From Methylotenera_A sp040387515 (GTDB lineage: Bacteria > Pseudomonadota > Gammaproteobacteria > Burkholderiales > Methylophilaceae): a stretch of 64,000 nucleotides of DNA. The stretch covers positions 14,845 through 78,844 of the forward strand of contig JAZKDP010000009.1 in the NCBI GenBank assembly GCA_040387515.1, read 5' to 3'. Within the stretch, counting starts at the first letter, position 1. Every line of letters starts with the position of its first letter. The notes below the pieces were generated by a model. It saw nothing but the letters and a program-made list of their open reading frames with translations. It did not search any database and was not told where the DNA came from. The position numbers and the translations under genes are program-made. Positions 25,737-35,219 of the stretch are shown here, one piece after another.

Positions 25737-27422
25737 GTGGCCGATTTTTTATCAAAAGAATACATTACTGCAAATGCTAATTTTAATCGCTGGCTAGTGC
25801 CACCGGCCGCACTAGCTGTGCATTTGTCTATTGGCATGGCATATGGATTTAGCGTATTTTGGAAACCACTTGGCAATGCTTTAAAAGATGCAGATGGAAA
25901 GCCGCTTGCGGCTTGTGCGGCTGGTGCGACGCACTTTAGCGAGAAATTGGCTGGTACGGCAAAGGCATTGTTTGCGACCGATTGTAATTGGACGCAGTTT
26001 GACTTGGGTTGGATGTACACGTTATTTTTTGTGTTGCTGGGTTGTTCAGCCGCGCTGTGGGGCGGCTGGTTAGAGCGCGCAGGTCCACGCAAGGCGGGAT
26101 TGGTGTCAACTTTGTGTTGGTGCGGTGGTTTGCTGATTTCGGCCTATGGTGTTTACACACATCAACTATGGTTAATGTGGCTCGGTAGTGGCGTCATTGG
26201 AGGCATTGGACTGGGTTTGGGCTATATCTCGCCTGTTTCTACGTTGATTAAATGGTTCCCTGATAGACGTGGCATGGCCACGGGCATGGCGATCATGGGG
26301 TTTGGTGGTGGTGCCATGATAGGTTCACCACTCGCGACGAAATTGATGACGTATTTTGCAACACCAAGTAGCGTAGGTGTGTGGCAAACTTTTGTTGTAT
26401 TGGCTGCCATTTATACCGTGTTTATGTTGTGCGGCAGCTTGGGATACCGCGTGCCGCCTACAGGTTGGAAACCAGCGAACTGGACGCCGCCAGCGACACA
26501 AAACAACCGTATGATTGCGACGCGCCATGTGCATTTAAATAAGGCACATAAAACGCCGCAGTTTTGGCTGTTATGGTTAGTGTTATGTATGAATGTTTCC
26601 GCTGGGATTGGCATTATTGGTGCTGCGGCACCTATGCTGCAAGAAACGTTTGGTGGCGCATTGATTGGCCAAGTAGACGCTGCAAATCAAAGTTTAGGAT
26701 TTGCAGAAATAAAAAAAGATGAGGCAATGACAGCGGCTGCTGCGGCAGTAGGGGCTGGTTTTGTTGGGCTCATTTCACTGTTCAATATTTTTGGACGCAT
26801 TGGCTGGGCAAGCGCATCGGACAAGCTTGGCCGTAAACGTACTTACTTTATTTTCTTTATTTTGGGCGCAGCTTTATATTGTACGGCCACTTATGTTGCA
26901 GGCTTTAAATCGTTGGCATTGTTCGTAGCTAGTTTTTGTGTGATTGCATCTATGTACGGAGGCAGTTTTTCCACTGTTCCTGCTTATTTGGCTGATTTGT
27001 TTGGTACGCAGTTTGTTGGTGCAATCCATGGGCGGCTGCTCACAGCTTGGTCTACTGCAGGAATTTTAGGGCCTGTAGTCGTTAATTATATGCACGATAC
27101 GCGTTTAGAATCGGGTGTGCCGTTTGATCAAATTTACGCGCCAATCTTTATGGTGCTGGCAGGTTTGTTGGTGATCGGTTTTATAGCCAATTTTTTAATT
27201 AGACCTGTTTCTAATCAATATTTTATGACAGATGCAGAGTTAGAAGCTGAGCATATATTAAGTCATGAAAAATCCTTAAAAAATGGTGTAAATACAGTCA
27301 GAGTTACTTCTGGTGACAAGCAGCATCCACTATTAGTTAAGCTAGCATGGGCCGCGGTGTTAATTCCGATTAGTTATGGTATTTGGAGTACCGTACAAAA
27401 AGCTTGGGTATTATTTTCTTAA
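25737..27422 (+). CDS. MFS transporter, OFA (oxalate/formate antiporter) family
   Basis: Twelve-helix carrier of 561 residues related to oxalate:formate antiporters. Family blocks include HLSIGMAYGFSVFWKPLG, the motif-A loop WFPDRRGMATGMAIMGFG, ASDKLGRKRTYFIFF and GRLLTAWSTAGILGPV. A GTG start has AGGGG five bases upstream. It is longer than OxlT (418) because of a loop of about 40 residues after the first helix (LKDADGKPLAACAAG) and another near residues 305-340. The substrate is uncertain; formate or another small carboxylate fits a methylotroph. It is divergent from phoB. Confidence 0.88.
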   Translation: MADFLSKEYITANANFNRWLVPPAALAVHLSIGMAYGFSVFWKPLGNALKDADGKPLAACAAGATHFSEKLAGTAKALFATDCNWTQFDLGWMYTLFFVLLGCSAALWGGWLERAGPRKAGLVSTLCWCGGLLISAYGVYTHQLWLMWLGSGVIGGIGLGLGYISPVSTLIKWFPDRRGMATGMAIMGFGGGAMIGSPLATKLMTYFATPSSVGVWQTFVVLAAIYTVFMLCGSLGYRVPPTGWKPANWTPPATQNNRMIATRHVHLNKAHKTPQFWLLWLVLCMNVSAGIGIIGAAAPMLQETFGGALIGQVDAANQSLGFAEIKKDEAMTAAAAAVGAGFVGLISLFNIFGRIGWASASDKLGRKRTYFIFFILGAALYCTATYVAGFKSLALFVASFCVIASMYGGSFSTVPAYLADLFGTQFVGAIHGRLLTAWSTAGILGPVVVNYMHDTRLESGVPFDQIYAPIFMVLAGLLVIGFIANFLIRPVSNQYFMTDAELEAEHILSHEKSLKNGVNTVRVTSGDKQHPLLVKLAWAAVLIPISYGIWSTVQKAWVLFS

Positions 27423-27514
27423 GCGGTATTGGAAATCAAATACTGATAAAGCTGACGATTTGTGTCACCCAAGATAAGGTAAAATAGACGTTTTATGCAT
27501 GAATAGAGACTCAA

Positions 27515-27964
27515 GTGGACAAAATTAACATTAACTTAGATGGCACAGGCAAAAAAATCGGCGTTGTACTATCGCGTTTTAACAGTGATATTGGCGATGG
27601 CTTATTGACTGCTTGTCATGCAGAACTTTTAAAATTAGGCGTGCTTGCAGAAGATATCCGTATCGCCACTGTACCTGGCGCGTTAGAAACACCGTTGATA
27701 TTGCAACATATGGCCTTAAGTGAGCGTTTTGACGCACTGATTGCTTTAGGGGCCATTGTTCGTGGTGAAACTTATCATTTTGAAGTGGTTGCTAACGAAT
27801 CAGCACGCGGTATTTCAGAGGTTCAGTTAAACACAGGTATTCCTGTTGCGAATGCGGTTTTAACCACTGAAGATGATGATCAAGCCATCGCGCGCATGCA
27901 AGTTAAAGGTGCAGAAGCCGCACAAGTGGCTATTGAAATGGCTAATTTGGTACGTGCATTATGA
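27515..27964 (+). CDS. ribH: 6,7-dimethyl-8-ribityllumazine synthase
   Basis: Penultimate enzyme of riboflavin synthesis. The 149 residues show the standard blocks: IGVVLSRFNSDIGDGLL, VPGALETPLILQ, ALGAIVRGETYHFEVVANESARGI and LNTGIPVANAVLTTEDDDQA. The catalytic His sits in YHFEVV. GTG start. The stop overlaps the nusB start by 4 bases (ATGA), the usual ribH-nusB coupling. Confidence 0.97.
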   Translation: MDKININLDGTGKKIGVVLSRFNSDIGDGLLTACHAELLKLGVLAEDIRIATVPGALETPLILQHMALSERFDALIALGAIVRGETYHFEVVANESARGISEVQLNTGIPVANAVLTTEDDDQAIARMQVKGAEAAQVAIEMANLVRAL

Positions 27965-28458
27965 TTATCCCAAACGCTGATGTTATTAAAGAAATTAAAA
28001 GCGATACGCCGGTTAAAGCCGCAAAAAAACCAAGAACCAGTCAAAATCGTCGTAAATCGCGTGAGCTAGTCTTAAAGGCAGTTTATCGTGGCATGATTAA
28101 TGCTTCTGAATTAAAGCAAATTATTGCCGATGCGAAAGAAGACCCCGAATATGCGAAAGCAGATGAGGCATATTTCAAGCAGTTGTTAGAAGGCGTAACA
28201 AACAAAATAGATGAATTAGATAGCCAAGTAGCAGCATTTATCGATAGAAAAATTGAAGAATTAAGCCCTGTAGAGCATGCCATTTTACGCATTTCATCGT
28301 TTGAGCTGATGTTTGATGCGACGATTCCTTATCGAGTAGCGATTAACGAAGGCGTAGAACTGGCCAAACTTTATGGTGGCGTAGATGGGCATAAGTATAT
28401 TAATGGCGTCTTAGATAAAGTGGCCGCAGCAGTGAGGCCGCAAGAATTTAGACGATAA
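27961..28458 (+). CDS. nusB: Transcription antitermination factor NusB
   Basis: All-helical RNA-binding protein that acts with NusE/S10 on rRNA operon boxA sites. The 165 residues carry the NusB core (SRELVLKAVYRGMI, then LSPVEHAILRISSFELMF and PYRVAINEGVELAKLYGG...KYINGVLDKVA). An N-terminal lysine-rich extension of about 25 residues precedes the core. It overlaps ribH by 4 bases. Confidence 0.96.
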   Translation: MIIPNADVIKEIKSDTPVKAAKKPRTSQNRRKSRELVLKAVYRGMINASELKQIIADAKEDPEYAKADEAYFKQLLEGVTNKIDELDSQVAAFIDRKIEELSPVEHAILRISSFELMFDATIPYRVAINEGVELAKLYGGVDGHKYINGVLDKVAAAVRPQEFRR

Positions 28459-28607
28459 CTTTTTTGATTTGCGCCGATTGTTCACTCCTCTGTTTAGCTA
28501 ATTGCTGTTTAAACTAACTGTCCTAGTTTTAGTATCAAGAGTAATTGCACAAAAAGTGTTATTAGGTTGTTAATAACACTTTTAACTTGCCGCGAGGAGT
28601 TAAAAGT

Positions 28608-30413
28608 TTGCTAAAAAAGTGTTGGAAATCGGACTTGTTATTAGCCAGTTTAGTGTCACTAGCCTTTTTATTGGCAAGCGGTAGCAATGCATTACAAAGT
28701 TTAGAGCGCAAAGCTTACGATGGGGGCGCTGTCAATGTAGCGCACCGTGATGCAGAGGGTAAAATCACCACCATTGCGATTGATGACCAACAAAGTATTG
28801 CCAATACGGTGTTTTTTCTAGAGCCACAAATTCATCCTAGCTTAGCTTATATCAATCAAATTACCGGCGTTATTGCACAGCCAAACATTCTTAATCTCGT
28901 ACCTGAGTTGGCGCAATTAAATACAGTTACTCTAAAAGCACAAACCAGTTTAAATATAGATACACAATTAGCGACTATTATTAGATCTACTAATAATGTC
29001 GTTTTAGCCATGCCATTTGCGGTGCGTTATTACAATCAAATCTATCCATCGGTTGCGTTACAGATTGCGGCGCAAGTATCTGCCGATATTAAGTTAATTG
29101 AAACGCTGACACATTCGGTCGCCAGTATTTTAAATGAAGATTTGTATGTATCCCCAAGCTGGGCTATCTGGGTTGAGTCGTCTGCTTGGCTGCTGGTTGC
29201 GCTATATTTAATACTTTTGTTTCCATACTTAAAACCACGCACGGCCTTACTAATTACGATCGGATTTTCATCGGCTTTGGTGATAACTCATCAGGTGTCG
29301 ATAACGCAAAAAGGCTGGTGGTTACAGTTGATGATGCCATGTGCATTACTGCTAATTGGACATGTGTTATTAGCGACAAAGCGCCAACTTAACAAAGCCG
29401 AAACGGTGTTTGGTCAAATGTCTAATTTTGATCCAAAATGTAAAAAACTAGCACAGCGTATTACATGTTCTAAACAAATGTCTGAAACCGTGGTTTTTGG
29501 TAGATACAATGGGCGTAGCAATGAATGTTCTTTGATACAGGGTAATCAAGGTATTGAAAAAACCATATTGGGGTGTTATCAGATTGAAAAGGAGTTGGGT
29601 AAAGGCGCAATGGGTGTGGTGTATTTGGGACGAGATCCTAAAATTGGCCGCGTAGTTGCGATTAAGACGATGGCAGGGCTGTCGAATGATATCGATGCGG
29701 ATGAATTAACGGAAGTAAAAGCACGTTTTTTCCGCGAAGCTGAAACTGCAGGGCGATTAAATCATCCAAATATAGTGACAATTTATGATGCAGGCGCAGA
29801 GCATGGCTTAGCATATATTGCGATGGAGTTTTTGCAAGGTGAAGATTTAGCACCATATACCCAAGCAGATAATTTATTAACAACCCAGCAAGTGATCGAT
29901 ATTGTGATTAAGGTAGCTAGCGCGCTTGACTACGCACATACCAATCATGTTGTGCATCGCGATATTAAGCCTTCTAATATTATGGTCGAGATGGATACTG
30001 GCGTGGTAAAGGTTACGGATTTTGGTATTGCGCGCACTACCAATGCGTCTAAAACCAAAACGGGTATTGTATTGGGAACGCCGAGTTATATGTCACCAGA
30101 ACTGTTATTGGGAAAAGAAATTGATGGTAGATCGGATTTATTCTCACTTGGTGTGACTTTGTATTCACTATTGACTGGCGAGTTGCCATTTTCGGCAGAG
30201 TCAATGGCAGCACTAATGTATAAAATTGCAAATGAATCGCATGTAGATATTCGGCAATTGAATCCGGAGTTTTCGGAAGATTTGGCAATGACCGTTAATA
30301 AAATGTTAGAAAAAAACGTTGAAAATCGCTATCAAACTGGTGATGAGATTGCTAATGCGTTAAAAAGATGTGTAGTTAAGGTTGCAAGGTATGAATGTAG
30401 AACATGCCATTAA
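28608..30413 (+). CDS. Membrane Ser/Thr protein kinase with a shortened CHASE2-like sensor
   Basis: Hanks-type kinase, about 601 residues from the TTG at 28608 (GAGGAG lies eight bases upstream); an earlier TTG at 28587 adds seven residues. Layout: a first membrane helix (about 8-25), a short periplasmic CHASE2-like remnant (IAIDDQQSIANTVFFLEPQ), three further helices (about 190-258) and the kinase domain (about 322-590). The kinase keeps the Gly loop GKGAMG, Lys353 (VAIK), HRD at 450-452, DFG at 471-473 and SPE, so it should be active. The periplasmic part looks internally deleted compared with relatives. The phosphatase, FHA and HD-GYP genes follow. Confidence 0.9.
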   Translation: MLKKCWKSDLLLASLVSLAFLLASGSNALQSLERKAYDGGAVNVAHRDAEGKITTIAIDDQQSIANTVFFLEPQIHPSLAYINQITGVIAQPNILNLVPELAQLNTVTLKAQTSLNIDTQLATIIRSTNNVVLAMPFAVRYYNQIYPSVALQIAAQVSADIKLIETLTHSVASILNEDLYVSPSWAIWVESSAWLLVALYLILLFPYLKPRTALLITIGFSSALVITHQVSITQKGWWLQLMMPCALLLIGHVLLATKRQLNKAETVFGQMSNFDPKCKKLAQRITCSKQMSETVVFGRYNGRSNECSLIQGNQGIEKTILGCYQIEKELGKGAMGVVYLGRDPKIGRVVAIKTMAGLSNDIDADELTEVKARFFREAETAGRLNHPNIVTIYDAGAEHGLAYIAMEFLQGEDLAPYTQADNLLTTQQVIDIVIKVASALDYAHTNHVVHRDIKPSNIMVEMDTGVVKVTDFGIARTTNASKTKTGIVLGTPSYMSPELLLGKEIDGRSDLFSLGVTLYSLLTGELPFSAESMAALMYKIANESHVDIRQLNPEFSEDLAMTVNKMLEKNVENRYQTGDEIANALKRCVVKVARYECRTCH

Positions 30414-31233
30414 AGTGACGCGATTGACCGATGTTGGTTTGCATCGAGACCACAACGAAGATGCCATTGCCAGTGATCTATCTATTGGTTTATTGGTGCT
30501 GGCAGACGGTATGGGCGGCTATAAAGCGGGTGAAGTGGCCAGTGAAGTTGCTGTGTTGACACTCACCGCAGAACTGACAGAAGCTATGTTGCATAAAGCC
30601 TCAATCAGATTTATGCCTGGCTTGTTGCCAGAATCACAAATGCTGATGAGTGCGATTGATAAAGCTAATGCAACTATTTATCAGATATCCCAAGAGCAAC
30701 CACAGTGCGCGGGCATGGGCACCACATTGGTGGTGGGAGTTTTTACCGATAATAAGCTGGTGGTAGGACACATTGGCGATTCGCGACTATATTGCTTGCG
30801 CAATGAAATGTTAATACAAGTCACTGAAGACCATTCATTGCTACAAGAGCAACTTAATTCTGGATTAATTACACTTGAGCAAGCAAAAACCGCTAGCCAC
30901 AAAAATTTGGTGACTCGCGCGTTGGGTATAGACCCAGAAGTTGAGCCGGAAGTGCAAGCATTTGATGTGGAAGTGGGTGATTTGTTTTTACTCTGTTCAG
31001 ATGGTTTAACTGATATGGTCGAAGACGAATTGATAAAAAAAATATTGCTAGATGCAAATGGTAATATTGAATTTGCCGCTAACAAGTTAGTGCAAGTTGC
31101 CAATGAATTAGGCGGAAAAGATAATATTTCGGTCATCATCGCGCTGATAGAAAAATCTTTTCCAGCTGAAAATGGTTGGATAAAAAGGCTGTTTGGACGT
31201 GTGAAAAATAAAAAACCAAGTGAATTTAATTGA
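30391..31233 (+). CDS. PP2C-type Ser/Thr protein phosphatase (Stp-like)
   Basis: Metal-dependent phosphatase of 280 residues, probably reversing the upstream kinase. All PP2C motifs are present: DVGLHRDHNEDA, LADGMGGYKAGE, GHIGDSRLYCL, LLCSDGLTDMVED and GGKDNISVI with their Asp metal ligands. The ATG at 30391 lies inside the end of the kinase gene (23-base overlap) and has AAGG upstream; a TTG nine bases earlier is possible. Kinase-phosphatase overlap of this kind is common and indicates co-expression. Confidence 0.93.
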   Translation: MNVEHAIKVTRLTDVGLHRDHNEDAIASDLSIGLLVLADGMGGYKAGEVASEVAVLTLTAELTEAMLHKASIRFMPGLLPESQMLMSAIDKANATIYQISQEQPQCAGMGTTLVVGVFTDNKLVVGHIGDSRLYCLRNEMLIQVTEDHSLLQEQLNSGLITLEQAKTASHKNLVTRALGIDPEVEPEVQAFDVEVGDLFLLCSDGLTDMVEDELIKKILLDANGNIEFAANKLVQVANELGGKDNISVIIALIEKSFPAENGWIKRLFGRVKNKKPSEFN

Positions 31234-31285
31234 ATTCAATACATTAATTAAAGCAAAAGCTAGTTAGTTAAAATTAAGGGTCATT

Positions 31286-32101
31286 ATGGCAAAGTTACAT
31301 TTTTTGTTAGAAGGTAATTCGCTGGGCGAATTTGCATTGGATCAAGAGCGCATTACGATAGGCCGTCGTCCCAGTAATCAAATTCACATAGATAATTTGA
31401 CAGTAAGTGGCGAACATGCGGTCATTGTAACCATTGGTAGCGATTCATTTTTAGAAGATTTGAATAGCACCAATGGCACGATTGTGAACGGAGAAACCAT
31501 TAAAAAATATGTGTTACAGCATAACGATTTGATTGAGTTTGGAAAATATCAGCTTAAGTATATTAATGAAAGCCAAATTGGTGGCACACATCATGATGGG
31601 TTCGCACAAACCATGATGATGGCACCAGCCAAACAAGCTAAGTCTGCGAATGAGATTGTTGTTAAGAAACAATCTGTTGAGGAAGCGTTAACTGATAATG
31701 GTTTGCTAAATGGTTCAGTAGAAAAAGATTTGGTTGAAGAAGTATTGGCTGAAAAAGAAAATTCAATTCAAGTAGAGCCAAACGCCATTGCTGACAAGCC
31801 AGTCGTAATAGTCGATCCGCTAACTGTTGCAAATATTGAAAATATAGGTCGTTTACAAGTGTTAAATGGTGCCAGTATAGGCCGCGAATTAGTCTTAAAT
31901 AAAACCATGACAACACTGGGAAAACCAGGCTCGCAAGTAGCGGTTATTAACAGGCGACCAAATGGTTATTTTATTACCCATGTGGGTGGTAATAGTTTGC
32001 CGACTGTGAATGGACAGACGATAGGCGTGCAAGCACATGCTTTAAATAATCGCGATGTAGTTGAGTTGGCGGGAACGAAAATGGAGTTTTTCCTAGAGTA
32101 A
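31286..32101 (+). CDS. FHA-domain protein, two FHA-like modules
   Basis: Phosphothreonine-reading adaptor of 271 residues. The N-terminal FHA domain (about 5-92) has all key residues: IGRRPSNQIHI, SGEHA and LEDLNSTNGTIVNG. A low-complexity acidic linker (about 110-180) joins it to a second FHA-like module (about 182-271; LNGASIGRELVL, NGQTIGVQAHALNNRDVVEL), which lacks the full SxxH and NG signature. Its place after the kinase and phosphatase suggests it recognises kinase products or links them to the HD-GYP protein. Confidence 0.88.
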   Translation: MAKLHFLLEGNSLGEFALDQERITIGRRPSNQIHIDNLTVSGEHAVIVTIGSDSFLEDLNSTNGTIVNGETIKKYVLQHNDLIEFGKYQLKYINESQIGGTHHDGFAQTMMMAPAKQAKSANEIVVKKQSVEEALTDNGLLNGSVEKDLVEEVLAEKENSIQVEPNAIADKPVVIVDPLTVANIENIGRLQVLNGASIGRELVLNKTMTTLGKPGSQVAVINRRPNGYFITHVGGNSLPTVNGQTIGVQAHALNNRDVVELAGTKMEFFLE

Positions 32102-32174
32102 TTTCATTAGATTAATGCATTTTCTCTGTATATCAATGACTGATTATTTAATTTTACTAAGCGATTAAACGACA

Positions 32175-33815
32175 ATGCAATCACCAGGTTCCTTTGACCA
32201 GCAAGACGTGCTCAACCAGCTTGAACGGCTTAATTCTATTGGTGTTGCGCTTTCTGCTGAGCATGATAACAAACGGTTGCTGGAGATTATTTTATTGGGC
32301 GCGCAAGAGCTGACCAATGCGGATGGCGGCACTTTGTATACCGTAACCGATGATGCCAAGTTGAAGTTCGAGATTCTACGTAATAAAAGTTTAGACATAG
32401 CGATGGGTGGTACCACTGGCCAAGAGATTTCTTTTCCACCACTGCCAATTTATGATGAAGATGGTAAGCCCAATTTAACCATGATCGCAGTGTATAGCGT
32501 TGCTAATGCTAAAGCCGTGAATATTCCAGATGCCTATTTGACTGAGGGATTTGATTTTTCAGGTACGGCTAGCTTTGATGCCAAAATGGGCTATCGCTCA
32601 CAGTCATTTTTAACCGTGCCAATGAAAAATCATGAAAATGAAATTATCGGCGTGTTGCAATTAATTAATGCGATTGATCCAATCAGCAATCAAATTATTG
32701 CATTTTCAGATTCGCACCAGCGTTTAGTTGAATCACTGGCTTCACAAGCTGCCGTTGCTTTAACCAACCAAAATTTAATTGCAGGACTTAAAAATTTATT
32801 TGAGTCCTTTATTAAACTGATTGCAGATGCGATAGATGAAAAGTCTCCTTACACAGGCGGGCATTGCCAGCGTGTACCAGAGCTGACCATTATGCTGGCA
32901 GAGGCTGCGATTAAAACAGATCGTGGGCCGTTGCGCAACTTTACGATGACTGAAAAAGAGATGTATGAGCTCAATATTGCTGCTTGGTTGCATGATTGTG
33001 GCAAAGTCACCACACCAGAATCTGTGATGGATAAGGCCACTAAATTAGAAACGACTTTTGACCGCATTCACTTGATTGATCAACGTTTTGAGTTGTTAAG
33101 AACACAACGCGAAAATGTCCATTTGCGTAAAGCAATAGATGATGTGCGAAGCGGTAAACCGGTGGATGCTGAGTACATAGAGCACGGCGTTAATGCCATC
33201 AAAAAACAGCTGGATGACGACAAAAACTTTATTCGTAAAATCAATTTTGGCAGTGAGTCAATGCAGCCAGAAGATCAGCAGCGCGTGCGCGATATTGCAA
33301 ATTATGAATACTTGAGCGACTCTGGGCATTCGCTTAAATTTTTAAGTGAAAATGAAGTGTATAACCTGACGATTGTGCGTGGCACGTTAACGCCTGAAGA
33401 GCGCAAAATTATTAATAATCATATTGTGGTGACCATTAATATGCTGGAAGCTTTGCCTTACCCAAAAGATTTAAAGCGTGTGCCGGAATATGCAGGTGGG
33501 CATCATGAGAGAATGGATGGCAAGGGCTATCCAAAAGGATTAACGCGCGATCAAATGTCGATACCAGCACGCATCATGGGAATTGCGGATATCTTTGAAG
33601 CGCTTACTGCAAAAGACAGGCCTTACAAACGTGCCAAATCGCTTTCGGAAACGTTAAATATTTTAGGAAAAATGAAGTTAGATAATCACATTGATCCAGA
33701 TATTTTTGATTTATTTATTCGCGAAAAAATCTACTTACGCTATGCCGAAAAGTTTTTAGAGTCAGAACAAATTGATGATGTAGTTGAAGCAAATATTCCA
33801 GGCTATTTAATATAA
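32175..33815 (+). CDS. GAF and HD-GYP domain protein (c-di-GMP phosphodiesterase candidate)
   Basis: A 546-residue soluble protein. A GAF sensor (about 20-198) precedes an HD-GYP-type domain with GGHCQRV, the HD pair His273/Asp274 (LHDCGK), His443/His444 and DGKGYP (448-453). These residues support cyclic-di-GMP hydrolysis, though activity is untested. About 120 residues (roughly 290-405) are inserted between the HDCGK motif and the next conserved block TLTPEERKIINNH. It is last in the kinase-phosphatase-FHA group and probably co-transcribed with it. Confidence 0.9.
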   Translation: MQSPGSFDQQDVLNQLERLNSIGVALSAEHDNKRLLEIILLGAQELTNADGGTLYTVTDDAKLKFEILRNKSLDIAMGGTTGQEISFPPLPIYDEDGKPNLTMIAVYSVANAKAVNIPDAYLTEGFDFSGTASFDAKMGYRSQSFLTVPMKNHENEIIGVLQLINAIDPISNQIIAFSDSHQRLVESLASQAAVALTNQNLIAGLKNLFESFIKLIADAIDEKSPYTGGHCQRVPELTIMLAEAAIKTDRGPLRNFTMTEKEMYELNIAAWLHDCGKVTTPESVMDKATKLETTFDRIHLIDQRFELLRTQRENVHLRKAIDDVRSGKPVDAEYIEHGVNAIKKQLDDDKNFIRKINFGSESMQPEDQQRVRDIANYEYLSDSGHSLKFLSENEVYNLTIVRGTLTPEERKIINNHIVVTINMLEALPYPKDLKRVPEYAGGHHERMDGKGYPKGLTRDQMSIPARIMGIADIFEALTAKDRPYKRAKSLSETLNILGKMKLDNHIDPDIFDLFIREKIYLRYAEKFLESEQIDDVVEANIPGYLI

Positions 33816-33840
33816 ACAATATCAATCAAGTTTAAGCTCA

Positions 33841-34575
33841 CTATAATTGCTGCGATTGGCAGCCATCCACATCCAACCGCAAATAACTGCCTTGCTCATA
33901 CCAGTCACCCAATACCCAGCGCTCGCATTGATGACCATCCAGCTTAATAAAATGCTGGTGCGGTCTATGTGTGTGTCCATGAATAAATAAAGGCGGATAA
34001 GCATTCTCGCGTAGCAGTGTTGCGACGGCGTCTGCATTCACATCCATAATCAGCATGCTTTTGTGCGTTTTTTCTTGTGTGCTTTTGATGCGTAATTGCT
34101 CAATGTAGGCAATGCGCTTATTTAAAGGTTGGCTCAGAAACTGGTTTTGCCAAATGGGTGAGCGTACTTCATGTCGAAATTGCTGGTAAGCGATATCCTC
34201 CGTGCAAAGCGCATCACCGTGGCTTAGCAAAACTGGTTTCCCATAAAGATGCAGCAAGCTTGGATCTGGCAATATGGTGATATTGGCGGTTTTTGCAAAG
34301 CTTTCGCCCAATAAGAAGTCACGATTGCCATGTATAAGAAAAGTACTGACGCCTTGCTGGCTGAGATTTTTCAGCGCCTGAATGGTCGATTGATGCAGGC
34401 CTGTATCAATCGCATCGTCACCTGGCCAATACTCAAATAAATCACCCAATATATAAAGCGCTTGGGCTTTTATTGCCGTTTTTTGCAAAAAAGCAATAAA
34501 AGCTTGGGTGATGTTTGGCCGCGAATCGCACAGGTGCAAATCAGAAATAAACAGGCTGTGCGCTTGTTGGCTCAT
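33841..34575 (-). CDS. lpxH: UDP-2,3-diacylglucosamine diphosphatase
   Basis: Lipid A pathway enzyme that cleaves UDP-2,3-diacylglucosamine to lipid X and UMP. The 244 residues have all metallophosphoesterase motifs: ISDLHLCDSRP, GDLFEYWPGDD, IHGNRDFLLG, LSHGDALCTED and IHGHTHRP. It is the last gene of the leftward group that begins opposite cysS, a common betaproteobacterial layout, and converges with the HD-GYP gene. Confidence 0.95.
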   Translation of the reverse strand: MSQQAHSLFISDLHLCDSRPNITQAFIAFLQKTAIKAQALYILGDLFEYWPGDDAIDTGLHQSTIQALKNLSQQGVSTFLIHGNRDFLLGESFAKTANITILPDPSLLHLYGKPVLLSHGDALCTEDIAYQQFRHEVRSPIWQNQFLSQPLNKRIAYIEQLRIKSTQEKTHKSMLIMDVNADAVATLLRENAYPPLFIHGHTHRPHQHFIKLDGHQCERWVLGDWYEQGSYLRLDVDGCQSQQL

Positions 34576-34659
34576 TCAGTTAGTTAGCAACAGAAATAAA
34601 GATGTATTTAATTAAGTGAATCAATCAAATTTAGCAAATTTAAATCTAGCAAAACTCAA

Positions 34660-35151
34660 TTAACAGACAGTAGCTTTTTCGATAATAACAGGCTCAACTG
34701 GCACGTCTTGATGACCGCCTTTGCTACCTGTTTTAACTGCTCTAATTTTATCAACCACATCCATACCTTCAATCACTTTACCAAATACGCAGTAGCCCCA
34801 GCCACTTGAAGTTGGCGCGGTATGGTTTAAAAAGTCATTATTACCAACGTTAATAAAAAATTGGCTGCTGGCAGAGTCAGGAATAGAAGTACGTGCCATT
34901 GCAATGGTGTATTTGTCATTACTTAAGCCGTTGTCGGCTTCATTTTTAATTTCTGCGACAGTCTTTTTTTGTTTCATCGTGGTATCAAAACCGCCACCTT
35001 GAACCATAAAGCCATCAATCACGCGATGAAAAATAACATCACTGTAAAAACCACTTTCTACGTATTGTAAAAAGTTGGCAACAGTAATCGGCGCTTTTTC
35101 AGCATTAAGTTCAAGTGTAATGTCGCCAAAATTGGTAGAAAGTTTAACCAC
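34660..35151 (-). CDS. ppiB: Cytoplasmic cyclophilin-type peptidyl-prolyl isomerase
   Basis: Catalyses cis-trans isomerisation of Xaa-Pro bonds. The 163-residue single-domain protein has FHRVIDGFMVQGGGFD (catalytic Arg), MARTSIPDSASSQFFINV and WGYCVFGKVIEGMDVVDKI. No signal peptide. It lies 68 bases downstream of the exported paralogue. Confidence 0.95.
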   Translation of the reverse strand: MVKLSTNFGDITLELNAEKAPITVANFLQYVESGFYSDVIFHRVIDGFMVQGGGFDTTMKQKKTVAEIKNEADNGLSNDKYTIAMARTSIPDSASSQFFINVGNNDFLNHTAPTSSGWGYCVFGKVIEGMDVVDKIRAVKTGSKGGHQDVPVEPVIIEKATVC

Positions 35152-35219
35152 GGTAAATCCTTTTAAAAATAAATGATATTGAATAAATTGAAGTCGGCTA
35201 GCCTATTAAATAGGCCACC

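Noticed and set aside
25667..26160. Minus-strand open frames divergent to phoB
   Set aside because: They overlap the start of the MFS transporter on the other strand and show no domain.
27423..27514. FMN riboswitch before ribH
   Set aside because: The gap is only 92 bases and lacks the conserved multi-stem RFN sequence blocks.
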